Source: Macrocybe gigantea
Taxonomy: Eukaryota > Basidiomycota > Agaricomycetes > Agaricales > Callistosporiaceae
Length of the DNA: 64,000 nt
Direction of reading: 5' to 3'
Assembly: GCA_011319805.1 (NCBI GenBank)
Contig: SJRY01000260.1
Coordinates: 186,001-250,000, forward strand
Below, one piece after another: positions 47,641 through 61,386 of the stretch. Made by a program: the position numbers and the translations under genes. Within the stretch, counting starts at the first letter, position 1. Every line of letters starts with the position of its first letter. The notes under the pieces are model-generated. The model saw nothing but the letters and a program-made list of their open reading frames with translations. It was not told the origin of the DNA and ran no database searches.

Positions 47641-48722
47641 CCAGTGATAACTATCGGGAAGCACTAACCTACAAACCAACAAGGTGGAATGAAGGAAGCA
47701 TCAGTCCCTATCCAAGGCTGTATAAACTATGAGCTGTCCAAGTCACAGAGTAACCCAAGGGACTGTAGAGTGAAGAGGGGAATGGAATGGAGTGATTATG
47801 GATGGTTTCGAGTGGATTTCAGGGTTTTCAAGACAAGGTGGTGCAGACTTAGCTGAGTTCCCAAGTGATATCGGGGGCTTTGGTGATAGTTTCGGAAGGG
47901 TTTTGACAATGGTGACTTCCACGCAAAGTTGGGGACACTGATTTCAAGACTAAGTATTGTGGCTCCACACAAGCACAACACTTTGGGATCAGATAACACA
48001 AGGACTCCACACGAGCCATAGACTGTGAGACTGCTGAAGGACTGAGACAGTAACTTTTTCTATGTTTTTACAAATGCCAAGTACATGGGTTTTTATAGGT
48101 AAGAAGATTTTGAGTATCAGAATAACCAGCAAAGTCAAAACTGAATGAGAGAACATATCGTATGATTTTGAAAGGGTCGTTTCATGGCTGAAATGTCAGG
48201 GAGATGTAAGTCTGTTCGAAATCTGAACATAAAAGGCGAAACAGTAGAATGAGGTTCACATAATGTTCATAGAAAATAGGAACCAAAAACTTTCTTGGCA
48301 AAGTATGGCAATCGGATCGATGCTGACTCGGAGGCTTGTGCGTCTCCGCAACGAGCACCACATTGTGATTGGAACTTTTTGACATGACATCGTAAAACGC
48401 GTTGTGAGTGCATAACATGGAGAAATACCACAGGCATGATAACCAAGGTGTCCAGAGCGAGGCAGAACACATCCTTTTGTTCATGCGTTGCAGCCATACT
48501 GAGAAGGCCTTTCCCTCTTGTGCCCTCCGCTTCTCTAACTGTCCCGCGGTGCGCGCAATCGATCGTTCCGGGCCCGAGCCTCTTAGCCTGGTCTTGGCCA
48601 GTTGATATCCTCGTCCCCATGTCTCCGTGCTCGTGTCATATCGATGTACTGCCCCGGCCACAGATCCTCGCCTGCGCCGACACATAATTAGTTTCGCGAT
48701 CATCCAGCACGCCAGCGTTTCC
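47641..48722. other. Gypsy-2 breakpoint and 3' flank of the GPN1 copy
   Basis: No gene. The right half (about 48370-48720) is the 3' flank of the GPN1 copy and is the portion duplicated near 13.04-13.37 kb. The left half is unassigned. Confidence 0.45.
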
Positions 48723-49915
48723 TTATCGCGGCCGTGTCAAAAAGAAAACCGGCTCACTTCGATCGATGATGTTAATGTCCGTGTCACTACCCTCGCCTTC
48801 GTCGTTCACCTCTTCGGGGTTCCATCGATCCAACAACGCTCCCTCAGGATTGTTTGCGCGGTCCACGGCCAAGTCCTTCATCAGCCGGTTTAGGGAATCG
48901 TTCTTGGCGTCCTGGAGCTTTTTCTCGCGAAGAGCCCGTACGCGGTCTAATTCGGGTTTGTACTCCCTGAAACGACTGTTAGCTTGTAAAAGGGATCTGA
49001 TAACACAGAGTGAACCATACTTTTCGTACTCCTCCCGTGATGACTCCACTGCCTCGAAAAACTCCTTCACCCCGTCGCCTGTCATGCTCGACACGCCCAC
49101 AGCCTATAAAGACAAGCGTCAGGCTCGGTTCTACAGGACAAGATCATGAGTGGCGACCGACTTTGAGGTGCTTATAAAATTCATCCAGGACCAGGCTCAT
49201 GCTGTTCATCAGACTGTTCATGTACGTCGGCTCCCCTCGGAGTCGCGTGCTCCACTGTGAGAAGCGAGCGCGGCCTGGAACGCCTCAAAGTCCCGCATCC
49301 ATTCCAGCGCAAAGTCGTGTGGCTGCACGTCCGTCTTGTTGAACACCAGGATGAAGGGCAGTTTGGTCTTGTACAGGATGCTATACAGCTCATCACCGTG
49401 ATGCAATGGTTTGAGATAAGAAAGTCCCTCACCTGCATGCGTAAAGCATGTTGGACATGAAAGTCGCGGGCGCTGTCGTCAGAGGTGTATCGATGATGTA
49501 CGCCGCGACCATGGGCAGAGACGACGCGACCGCGTCCGTGATGATGGCACCCGAAGTGGACCACGTAAAAATCTCGATCTGTCCCAGCGTGTCCAGTGTC
49601 ACATAATTGGGATGGGGGTAGTCATGTCGATGAATGTGATAGCCATAAAAGAACGAAAACAGAACAATGACGTGCCCACTTCACATTGTCCACCCGTTTC
49701 TCCAGCATCTGATCGCATAGGTTCAGAGCAGCGAGGATCCTGCCATTAGGTCCGAGGTTGTACCTGCGAAGGGAAAGAGATACGAATTAGAAGCTGACCA
49801 TGGATGCAGATAAGTGACATGCACTGTTTCATGACCTCCTGATAGTTTATCGTGTCCCGAATGTCAATATTCGTCTCGATGAGGCCATTGGGTAAGTTGT
49901 AGATGTTGGAAAGTC
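48723..49915 (-). pseudogene. GPN-loop GTPase 1 (GPN1/Npa3) copy, 5'-truncated and frameshifted
   Basis: Minus-strand exons read NIDIRDTINYQEVMKQ (about 49870-49820), YNLGPNGRILAALNL (49760-49700), and a G3 region [17 protein letters not shown] with [19 protein letters not shown] (about 49600-49480). Then follow [20 protein letters not shown] with G4 NKTD (49350), SLMNSMSLVLDEFYKH, VGVSSMTGDGVKEFFEAVE, and the C-terminal RLMKDLAVDRANNPEGALLD. GPN1 is an essential GTPase for nuclear import of RNA polymerase II. Three defects point to a dead copy: no exon with the P-loop was found upstream, the conserved DTPGQ is DTLGQ, and a one-base loss at about 49240 shifts the frame before [11 protein letters not shown]. 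The functional gene is presumably elsewhere. A truncated but expressed gene with unseen exons is the alternative. Confidence 0.75.
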
Positions 49916-50359
49916 ATTTGCATATAAGCCTAGATGAAATGAGAAATGAGTTGAGGAGAGGTGTCAGCACTGGCAATGTGCCACGAACCAAGCATCCAGC
50001 TGAGCGAAGGGCGTGGCGTGATGAGTGGCATGGCTGCCAGCATAGCTTCCCATACTTTTCTACCTTACCTCCCCACCCTAATTAGCATGCTCGCACTGGG
50101 ATACCCTCCGTACATTCGTAGTTGCATAGTCGCTGGGCGACGAGAAGATATTCTCCCTTCCTGTTCAAGAAACCACTGTCATCACGACACTGCGGATCGC
50201 TCCTTCAGAGGTATTGGCTGCTCGCGGGAGTCCTAGCATACCGTACTGTACACAATATGCAGTCATAAAAGTCTAACCAATGCTAACAGTAGCTAATCAA
50301 TGTCCAGGTGCAAAAAGGGTATGTACGATATTCCGAGAGGTAATTATTGCGCTTCTACA
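49916..50359. other. intergenic between the GPN1 copy and CCH1
   Basis: About 440 bases with no coding signal. It should contain the missing 5' exon of GPN1 if the copy were complete, but no glycine-rich P-loop could be read in any frame. Confidence 0.5.
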
Positions 50360-53300
50360 TTACATTCGTTCGTCCTCTTGGGCGGCTTCCAACATGAGAT
50401 CTGAAGGGATGAGATGTAGTCAAACCTTGAAGGACGGAAGCACTCACTGCCCCAGGTTGAATTTTCGAGGGATGAGAGTACATGTTGTGGATCGGTTTCT
50501 ATAATGGAGGAACGACTGATTTGTGATGACAGTCAGCGCGGTAGATGGAGCAACCGGGAAGAGATCGCTTACGGCGAAGTATGGCCAATGTCGCTGGCCG
50601 ACAAGGCGCTGGCAACGCTTATTCTGCGGCTGCTTCGGTGCAACTTGGGCGATGAGTCTAGGGCCAATGATACATCCGGAGTGCTGAACTTCCGGTCCAT
50701 ATAGGACGGACTATTCGGTTGTGATCCGTAGCCGGGATTGTCGTACTGTGGAGAGGCATAACCAGAGGAAAGACGAGGACTAGAGGGCGACTCGGGTAAA
50801 CTTTCGACTACGATCGATGGAATTTCTGCGCGACGTCAGAAACAGTCCAGCGGCAAAACCGTATGGGTCTCACCTTTCTCTATGCGCATGCGCTCCTTCC
50901 AAGCCAAGAAGCGGCGCCGGCACGAGATAGTCTTCAGCAGAGATCGCACGCGATCCAAGTTGACTAGGTCGGTCACAAGTTTGTTTGTTTCTGTCCGTAT
51001 GACTAGATCCTTTAAGCTGGCCGCATATGTCAGTTATCTGTGCTAGGATTTAACAATTAGACGCACACCAAGGCTTCACTATCGACAATGAATTTATGGT
51101 GAGCCAGGAGGAGTAACATATCGGTGAACGATATTCCGCGGCCGGACTGATGTGATATGCTTGCTTCATGGTAAAGCCGACTGTACAACGCCCTCCGCTT
51201 CCTGATCTCTGGGTAGTCGATCTCGCTCAGTACTCTGTTCAGTTTGCCGATATCAAGACCGTTCGCTGAGCCATGCGGACTGTAATAGTCCGCGTCGGTT
51301 CTGCAAGCTTCCATGATAAGGGGTATGCTGTATTGCGCAGGGTATATTCGGACTTCAAAAGCCCCAATTAGTCGCTTAAAACACAAGACTAAGCATAGTG
51401 ATCCAAACTGTTGCAAATGAAGAACTACGCACTGCGAAGAAAGGAACGAAACGATGTCGTTCCAGGTAGCCCGTCCGAGTATTCGCGAATTCGGCCCAGA
51501 CTTTCTTGAATGCCCGCATTTGCTCTCGTGTAATCGACTTTGTTCCTCCCGCGGATGTTTGGAACACATAAGAGAAGTTCTCGACTACGACACCTGATGC
51601 CGAGCTTATGACGATGAATAGAAATGGGCCGGTCAGACTTACCAGTAAACATGTTCACGAATATGTACTACGGTTCCTTGCTGTAAGTATCAAATTGCAG
51701 ATCATCTATTCAAGAATGGACTTGCCATGCTCAGAAGGTTCCAGGCAATAAACAACGCAAGCGCCCATGCTTCGCTGCCGCAATCAGTTGCGTCAGCGGC
51801 AATATTCGTACAACGTGGATAGTCCAACGTGCTGGGCAATGGATTAAATTACAAGAACCGATTTTTTGTGGCAAGTACTCACAAGTCATGCATATACTGA
51901 TTCCAGCCTTCGCTATAAGACAAGTCAGTAGCGATGTCAACGATATCCAACCCATTCTCACTTACCCAACACTCATGAAAGCTAACATGACCATGGCGGA
52001 ACCCATCGACGTATAATTCTTATTCCTATTTTCCCCAGAGCCCCATTTCGTTAAACTGAAGACCTCGACGTAAAGAATGGCAAAAAAGATGAACAAAATT
52101 AACCAAAGCCCAAGCAAGCTGAGGATGACGGGCAAACTCGCACTAGTTTCTTGTCAGTGGTAATCAGAACAAAAGCGAAAGGTACTCCTACACTGCGGTC
52201 TTGAAGAGCATGTTCAAGCTATTGGTTCGTTGAACGAGTTTGAACGCAATGCTGACAAGGAACAGCTTTTGCAGCTGCTGTATCGCAAAACTTGTCGAGC
52301 CGAACCGGACAACGAGGGTTGTGACAAAGCTACCCGTAGCGACTATTATGTCGAATAGATTCCACCCGTTCGCGTGGTAACTTTTCCAGCCCAAACCGAA
52401 TAGTCGGACGGCGACGTCGATTAAGTAGATGAACATGAGTGCCAGAAAGAAATCGTCTGCACCACGTCTTAAGCTGAAGACCTCGATGAAGTAACAGAAT
52501 GATCACTTACTACGGAATGTGTCAGCCAGGACCTGCATCGTGAAAGTCTGCGTCCTATCCGAGGAATGAGTCAAGATTAGTAGAATTGGACAATAAGGGA
52601 GTGTTCAACATACATGAGAGCGATGATATGCAAGAGGAACAGAAAGGTCATGGCTCTTGACCACCATCCATGCTTGTGAACAGCTCGGTCGAAACACCAA
52701 GCGCGAACAGGATTCTTTGGTCGTGATTTAGGCCGCTTCGAAGGTCGCTGCCGCTTAAACAACTTCTGCAGATCGATCCATTCGCGCTGAGCTTGTGTTA
52801 AGAAGGCAGAGCCCGTCTTGGAGCTGAAGTTGCTTATAATAATGCTACGAAGGAGAAGGTCCGTTGACAACTGGGGCACAACGAAAGCCGAACTACTGAC
52901 CTGACAAAAAGGGTGAAGATCACCACACCACCCAAAAGGTTGTATATGACAAAGAATATGGCATTGGCCTCGGAATGGTTGGTGCCTGGCTGAAGTCCTC
53001 GGCCGGTGATGCTGGTGGCGACATTCATCACATCTGTCCATCCTTCCAGCGAAACAATTTCGAACAAAATCAACAAGGACGCCCGAAAACTATCAAACGA
53101 GAAAGTCGTGGAGGGCGAAGGATTGTCCCACACCCGAGGAACCAAGAAACCGAACGAGTCGCCATACACCGTATTCGAATATTCGCCGACGCAGTCCCCT
53201 ATTCCACCCGCGTCTGCGTCATTGCACGTGTTCATCTTGCCCGCGAATATGTTTAGTCCCCAAACGGCGTAGGGAATCATGTACAGGATGGCAAGGATGG

Positions 53301-56300
53301 CGGCGTCTAGGATGCGAGAGATGCCGGACAGGATCAGAGATTGGAAAGTATCTCGCATTTTGTCGATCAGAGTGATCAATCGGAGCGCACGGAGAGCCTT
53401 GAGGGACCTTGTGAAGCGACTTAAACCGCCAATGAAGACCAAACCGGTAATCACATTGACCAATATTCCGACCATCACGATAAAGTCCAGGATATTCCAA
53501 ATGCTTCGTATGTACGCATTCGGAGTGAAAAGGAAACCGTCCGCGATTATCTTGATGAGAAACTCCACCACGAGCGTGAACCCGAACGCTGCTTCGGCGA
53601 TGTCAAACCAAGCACCACGATGAAAACCGTGCTGAAGGAAATAATTGCGACGATAGACAGGGGTCGCGATGCTCTCGACAACGATTCCGCCGATGACCGT
53701 TAAGAGGACGATCAGTTGAAATATCGGATGGGCGATGGGCGAATGAGGCGTCCCGAAGATCCGCTCGCCATTCGCTGGTTGGACGACCTTTTGGCACATT
53801 CGTCGCAGCCAATTCTTCTGAGAAAAGATCCAGAACGTCTTGTCATACGTCGGGTGGTCGCGGATGAAGTCTGCCTTTTGAGCGCGTAGCTCATACAAAG
53901 CATCGTTGACTTCCTCTGCTGTCGCGGTCTCCGGATTCACAGACGCAAGCAACTCACTAATCGGCGTATCGTTAGCTCTGCGGGACTGCCAGAAGATCGA
54001 AAGCGTGCTTACAGGTGTCTTTCGATCTCTTCGTCATGATGAGCTGAGGCCTCTGCACGCGCCTGCCTCAATGTTGCCAAAGGAACGTCGTTGGACTTGG
54101 AGCTTCCTGCAAAGAGCCGTTCCAAGGCATTCAAGGACTTCGAAGAGTAATGGCCGGGCCTGGACATAGGCGGTATAGTGGTTTTCTGTCGAAAGAAGCA
54201 TGTGAGAACAAAATCAGCCAGAAAGAAAATCAGAAACGAGTTTCGTACAGGCTCTGCTGAATCGAAGCGGCGAATAGAATAATCTTGCACCAATGACTTT
54301 TGCATGGGCAGCACTAGATTTGCTGGCAGATTCTCGACCTTGAGGCTCACCGGATTGGGCTTGAACCATCGATAAGGATTGAGCTTCCTGAGCCACGTAG
54401 CTGACGCCCTCTGAGTGTTCTGAGTAGCCAGGTACTTGGATGTCTGTTTGCCTTTCTTCGCTTCCTCCGCGACTTGAAAGTTCTCATTTATGACCGCAAT
54501 GAACATCTGCAGCATGATGACTGTCGATAGATCATGTTAATATCAATCGAACACGAAGAGCGGAATCCTAAGACATACAGTTCGCGAACAGAAGCCAACA
54601 CACGACAAACAGGGCGACAACGGCTGTCTGTCCAAGGCGAAGTTCGGCTCCAGTCGTGCCATACAAGATATTCGTCCAGTTCTCGGAAGAGAAGACCTGA
54701 TAGACACCAAGGAATGCATTGAAGACTTCTCCAAAGTTCATAGGATCGTCCTCTCCCATATCTCCACGCAAAAGCTGGACAGAAACCAGCGCCGCGATAT
54801 AGTTTACCAGCAAAAGGAACAAGGTCATGTTTGCCAGACCATACAGATTCCCGAAAACAGCCAACTATGCGTCGTACACATCAGCAGCAATTCACGGCAG
54901 GTATAGGCTCAAACTCACCAAAAGCGGCCTCATCCGTGGGATGACCAGAATGACTCTGTAGAATCGCCCGAGCTGAAAAATGGTGAACCAGGGGTAAACG
55001 GACGAGTTGTATATCGCCGGAATCTGGATGACGCTCGACCCTATGGCAAGGACAAGATCTAGCCAGTTGTTTCCGTATGCGAAGAAAGCTCTCCAGTCAG
55101 GCAAAGCCGCGAGGATCCGCAAGACAATCTCAAGGTCAAACGCGAAGGTGATGAAGAGTTCCCCGTAATACAGGAGTAGTTCATGTGTGTCGCCAACGTC
55201 GACCTGTCGTGTCGCTTGCAGCGCCAGAGAAGCGAGAGCGAGGAGCACCCAACACCAGCGAGTATGCTCATGGATGACCTTTGCCAAATTGGATCTTGAC
55301 GCTCTTCGACCGTCTACGACTGTCCAACCATCGTCTTGGCCATCTTCTATAGGGGCAAGCCTAGAAATCGCATCAACTACCGATGACTGAACACTAAGAA
55401 TGGTCAAGTGAACGTACGGCGCAGCACCGAAAGCGCTTTTGTTGGTTTCCGTCCGAATGGCGGAGAACGTGTTCGTTATGACGGCGACGAACAGGTTGAT
55501 CAGCCAAAAATTGAGTACAATGATGCAGATGATGAAAAAAAAGCACGACACGAAGAATTCAGCGTCAATCATGGAGTACATCAGCGGTGCCCACTGTAGG
55601 CCCGAGGATCAGTGACATGAACGACACGAACATTGTATGCTTACACCATTCGCGGAAGCAACGATCACAACTTGAAGAGCAGAGTAATAGATCGCATCAA
55701 AGTTCTCAACGCCGTTGGATGGATTCTCTTGCTCCTACATGGAAAAAGACACCATCAATGTATATCCTTGATCTGCTAGAAAGAAAGGTCTGTTTACCTG
55801 GCATACCTGCCCGATGGGACAGATGTATCCCTTGGCCACTTCAGACGGACTGCCGTCAAGCTGAAGATAGCCCGTTACATTGAAAGAGACAGGGTCGACA
55901 TGCCCTCCACAAAACTGCGAGTCTAGCTCGACGCTCGTCTCCGTTCCAAGGGCGGAAACAAGCATGCACCTGCGACGTAAAGACCCTTTGAAAGATTGGA
56001 TGCCGATGATGCTATCAACGATAGGTAAGAACACAAAAACCGGGGACGACAATAAATGACCACTGACGAAAAGAGTATCATTGCGAAGAGAACGAAATAC
56101 GCCACGCGGGTCAGCAGGGGTCGAGCCGTTTTCAACGAATGCATAATAGTCTGATCGATATTTGATTAACATGAAAATCACAGCGAGCACACATCTACGT
56201 ACCGTTGTGCCTGAAGTGATGGTAAGCAGCCTAGCTGTCCTTAAGACACTCAAAGCTCTGAAGACGCCGATATGATGCGAGCCTCGTTCCAAGCCCGCGA

Positions 56301-58022
56301 CGGCGAGGCCAAACGCGATCCAAAAACTGATGACAGCAATAAAATCTATACGAGTCCAGCTCTGTCGAAGATAAGGAATGTTTCGCTGTGCTTTCTGATG
56401 GATGTGTGCAATGCTGAGCTTGAAAGGAAGGGATAAAACGTCAGGTTTATCTGATCTCGTAGACGAAGAGTAAGCGTTGTCGGGAGATATTGAATGTCCG
56501 CCGATTTTCTCGCCTGCACGTGTGGAAAGGACAGCAGGATTCGTGAGGGTGGTTTCGGATGGACGAGGTTCGTTCATGTAAGGGGACCTGATACTGGGCG
56601 TGTTCAAGGCGAAAGGTCGAAGTAATGTGCCCCTGAGCTGAGCAAGACGTTTCGTTATGGATACTCCGCGGTGAAGGGAGGTTTGCGACAAGGAGCCAGA
56701 CCGGGTCACTGTCGCTGCAGTAGAAGTGGGCACAAATGTGCCGGTTTTCGACGAGGGGCGAAAAAGAGAGGACATGGTAACATCGGGATCCAACAGAAAC
56801 CCTGAGACGCATATACGGGCAAAAGCCTCCAGACTGGAGGATCCAGTTGTTCAAAGTCAGGCGAAGACGGGACATGAGACGAACTCACGTAAATATAATA
56901 AACAGTGCAAACAAAGCATAGTCTTGCCAAGAATGAAAGTAGCCTTTGACGCGAGGGGGAAGCTCCGAACCATCCGAAGTCGATAATGTCAAACGAGAGG
57001 ACGCTTGAATGGTCAGAACAATAGCATTGCATATGATAAGAATAAGTATGAAAGGTTCAGTCCATCTGCAGGGAGGGAGGTTAGAGCCTGAAGGAATGCG
57101 TAGAACCACTTCATACGCACGGAGAAATGAGAAAATTGAAAAGGAAAAGCCGCAACTTGCTGCCAGGACCCAAAAAACCCAATGTCTGCCCCCTGAGTGG
57201 AAACACCTTTGTCAAGTCAGGCAGAGCCTCCGCTTCCTCATCAGGTTTTCTTCCAGACAGCTTTCCTCGATCTTCATCGTCATCACCGTCTTCGAGACGA
57301 ATCTGATTCTCCAATCCAGCCGAGGCAAGGTTGACAACGCGGACGGAAGCACGTCTCAGGTTGTGCGACATGGACTTGAAGGCCGTGCTCGTTTTCTTGA
57401 GCGGTGAAGGGCTGGTACTGTACCTCACAGTTCGTCTCCGAGAACGTGGCGTCGTGGCCGGACTTCGCTCCGGATCTGCCTCCCATCTCTCGTCGGTTCC
57501 ACTGCGCGACATGTCAGCGGTCAGGTGCGCCTCGTCGTCATCCCTCCCGCCATCGCTGGCAACGGAGTCGCGATTGCCAATGAGTGACGCGGACGAAGGC
57601 CCAGCTTCCGACGTTGAATATGCGTGCATATCTCTGCGCGCGCTTGCGTGGCGAACGGGCGCCGAAAGCGGAAACGGTCGATCCTCGGTCGGGGAATCGT
57701 ACATCTCGCCCAGCGATGACTGCGTCTGCTGGCGTGAACCCATGCTGTTGGAATATGTATGTACAGGTGCAGAGTGCAGAGGACCAGAAAGGTTAGTGTC
57801 GATTCGCAACGGGTCCTGCCGTGCTTCTGTCAATCTCTGACCCCAGCTTCTACGCCTCCGTGCGACCGACCCGTGACTGGCTGAAGGTTCAAGAGATGGA
57901 TGTGACGGCGACGAGGGCGCAGAGCCTATGATTCCTGCATGTGAAGGATTAAAGTTGATAGCCGATGAAGAAGAAGTCCGTGGTGTCCTGGGCCGAGAAA
58001 AGTACGAGTCTTGGTTTTCCAT
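50360..58022 (-). CDS. CCH1: Voltage-gated calcium channel Cch1
   Basis: A large gene with many short introns, over 7.6 kb. It starts [20 protein letters not shown] with a roughly 280-residue Ser/Arg-rich cytoplasmic N-terminus. Four channel repeats follow. Repeat I is at 57.1-55.5 kb (S4-like [15 protein letters not shown], pore ASANGWAPLM). Repeat II is at 55.3-54.5 kb (S4 [18 protein letters not shown], pore FSSENWTNI). Repeat III is at 53.8-52.8 kb (S4 [17 protein letters not shown], pore SLEGWTDVM). Repeat IV is at 52.6-51.7 kb (pore [10 protein letters not shown]). The cytoplasmic tail has an EF-hand-like [16 protein letters not shown], an IQ-like [12 protein letters not shown] and a Ser-rich end closing [12 protein letters not shown]. 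Cch1 with Mid1 forms the high-affinity calcium influx channel of the plasma membrane. The last two introns (gtaagc and gtgagt donors) were chosen because they extend the frame to a family-like C-terminus. Exact exon ends across the gene were not all solved. Confidence 0.93.
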
Positions 58023-58193
58023 GCACTATGTAGAAGGAACGCTTCTACGCAGAGGCAACGATGCACTACGGATGGACGTAGAGTTGAGGAAAGATGAATA
58101 TGCTGCTGTGACGTTAGCAAGACTAGATTTCTCTTGTCACGCTCCCCTGACTAATCGGTCACATGTGCTGCAAACTGTGAATCTGCTTCCGCC

Positions 58194-59531
58194 ATGGCAG
58201 AAGGAGAGGCAGTCATCCGTGTATATGCACAGTTCCCCGACAACCCCAGGTCATTGGCGAGAACGAACTGGAACTGGGTCCATTGTCTAACCTTCCCTGT
58301 CCAAAAACTAAGCAACCTGCAATTCTCCAGCAAACCATACAAGTGGATTCGTTATGCCACAGGCGTCGTCGTCGGAGCACAAGGCCACCTCTCCACTCAA
58401 CGCGATTCAGTTATTCCTGTTGACTATGAGGCTGGCTCCCTTCTCGACTCAACCATTAACCTCTATTACCGTCTTTCCGACGAAGAGAGGTTGCACATGT
58501 TTCCGACTGATGCTGGCATCGCAGGCTCAAATGTGACATCTTCGGATGCGAGCACCCGTCGAGCTACTTTCAGGGAGCGTGTCCAAGAGCGGGATGGAAA
58601 TCGTTGTGTTGTAGCAAATGTTTACTCAGGGCATTTCTGCGATGCTGCCCACCTTGTAGACCATGCAAAGGGCGACTTGGTATGAATCTCCCAGATGATC
58701 CATAAACTTGGTTCTTGCAATCTCATTGGTGCAAGTACATCGCCACACTCACCAGGAAGCGACAGCGAGATAACAGCGACGTCATAGGGGATGTCGACGA
58801 CCCTTGCAATGGATTGTTCCTCAATCGGTTGTTGCATAGTGCACTTCGTCAGGAAGTCGCAATATTAGTCGTGCGTCCGTTCGCTTCATCTCACATCCAG
58901 TCAGGGCTCAAGAATGAATGGGCAGACACCAAACTTTGCCATGGAGACGGGGGATCTCTTGCAAGGAGGCGCTGCTGTCCAAGGGCAAGCGGGAAAAAGG
59001 TTTACAGCCCACCTCTTCGATGCCACGAGTCCACATTCATTTGGAGATCCAGCAATCACTTCTGGCTCACCAATTCGAGTTCCTTCCGGGGACGCCATGT
59101 CCACTTGGCCTCCGGATCTGCTCTTTGACGTTGTCTATGCCAGTGCAGTGATGCTTCATTTTGGTGAGGACACAAAGGTCGTCCTCGAGCCGTGGCAGAA
59201 AATGTTTTACCCGACCGATGGACCCATGACTCCACTGCATGCAGAGCAATTGCGTCTTCATAATCAAAGAGTTGAGTATCAACGGAAATGCAAGCAACAG
59301 GACTCGGATCGAACTAAGCGTGTCCGGCGGCGCCGCGGTGATGCCGACCATGGCGATGCCGGGATTGACGATCTCGATGCTCTGATGTTCCTTCCGTACA
59401 TCTGCATGTCACCCGAACGGGTGCTCAGCTATTGGAGAAGACAGCGGGAGGAGACGGCTGCGAGGGAGCATGAAGCATTGAATGCAAAGGTCAGCTCTTG
59501 GAGAGAAGGAGTCTCCACGACGGACACTTGA
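58194..59531 (+). CDS. HNH-endonuclease-domain protein
   Basis: Three exons give 407 codons in phase: 58194-58679, 58736-58867, 58926-59531. The acceptor of exon 2 is AAG rather than CAG/TAG. The N-terminal 120 residues (MAEGEAVIRVYAQF, SLLDSTINLYYRLSDEER) have no known fold. The HNH_2-like core reads RCVVAN, then CDAAHLVDHAKGD, and across the intron NGLFLNRLLHSAL, giving the Cys/His, Asn and His positions of the motif. The C-terminal 200 residues include a basic stretch KRVRRRRGDADHGD and FLPYICMSPERVLSYW. Such proteins are numerous in mushroom genomes and of unknown role; nuclease activity is inferred from the motif only. It is divergent from CCH1 with 171 bp between start codons. Confidence 0.88.
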
Positions 59532-59891
59532 CCAACTATCTGTATAATAACACTTGATACTCCGCATGATGTATGTATAACAGTCATGGTACTTGGAAAT
59601 AAGCATCGTTGCGAGGTCAGATGACCTACCAGAAGTGTAAGGTTCTGCCAGTGATGCCCTTATGGTGCTCTGTCCACTCGTAAATTAGACCGTGTATATT
59701 GGGTAGTTTACTTATGCCTGCGTAGGTGTCCCAGGAATGTGTGTCAGATGAAACGTGGGATACGCAAAATGGAGTACTGTTACAAAATTCGACTACGTAT
59801 CCGTCGACTCGTGCCAATCGCGCAGGATGATCAAAGCGAAGGCTCTCGTCATGCCAGTCGGTTAAAATACCAAATAGCCAGTGGGCTACAT
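59532..59891. other. convergent intergenic region
   Basis: 360 bases between the stop codons of the HNH gene and BUD32, which converge. No features seen beyond AT-rich 3' flanks. Confidence 0.6.
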
Positions 59892-61021
<1,130 letters not shown>

Positions 61022-61386
61022 CGTGGACGTTGAGTGTGCAGCTTAAGAGCAGATTGCAGATTTGGAATTTGGATAAGTCGTCGATACTGTTTGTTTTTGT
61101 TTCAATACCACAGTTCGATAAAGCAAGGTCTTTCGGTCGCCTTGGAGGCATGGATACATAATTATTAGCGCCTCCTCCGTGACCAAAGCGCCGCACCGCG
61201 ATGGTCATCAGAATCATTGAATCAACGGAGGAAGTCATTTTCACCGAGGCTGATAGTAATGAATTGTTTGTCTATGTTAGCTTTGAACGGTATCACCTTT
61301 ATCCCAACCAATTACTCTACCACGACCATGCGAGAAACATGTCCGTAGGCGTTCTACAAGGCTCGGTTGTGAATTCATCTCATCAG
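61022..61386. promoter_or_regulatory. Shared divergent promoter region BUD32 / 61.4-kb gene
   Basis: 365 bases between the BUD32 start and the first supported exon of the plus-strand neighbour. Some of it is probably an upstream exon of that neighbour. Open frames crossing it on both strands (60990-61244 minus, 61201-61395 plus) lack family resemblance. No TATA box recognised. Confidence 0.4.
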
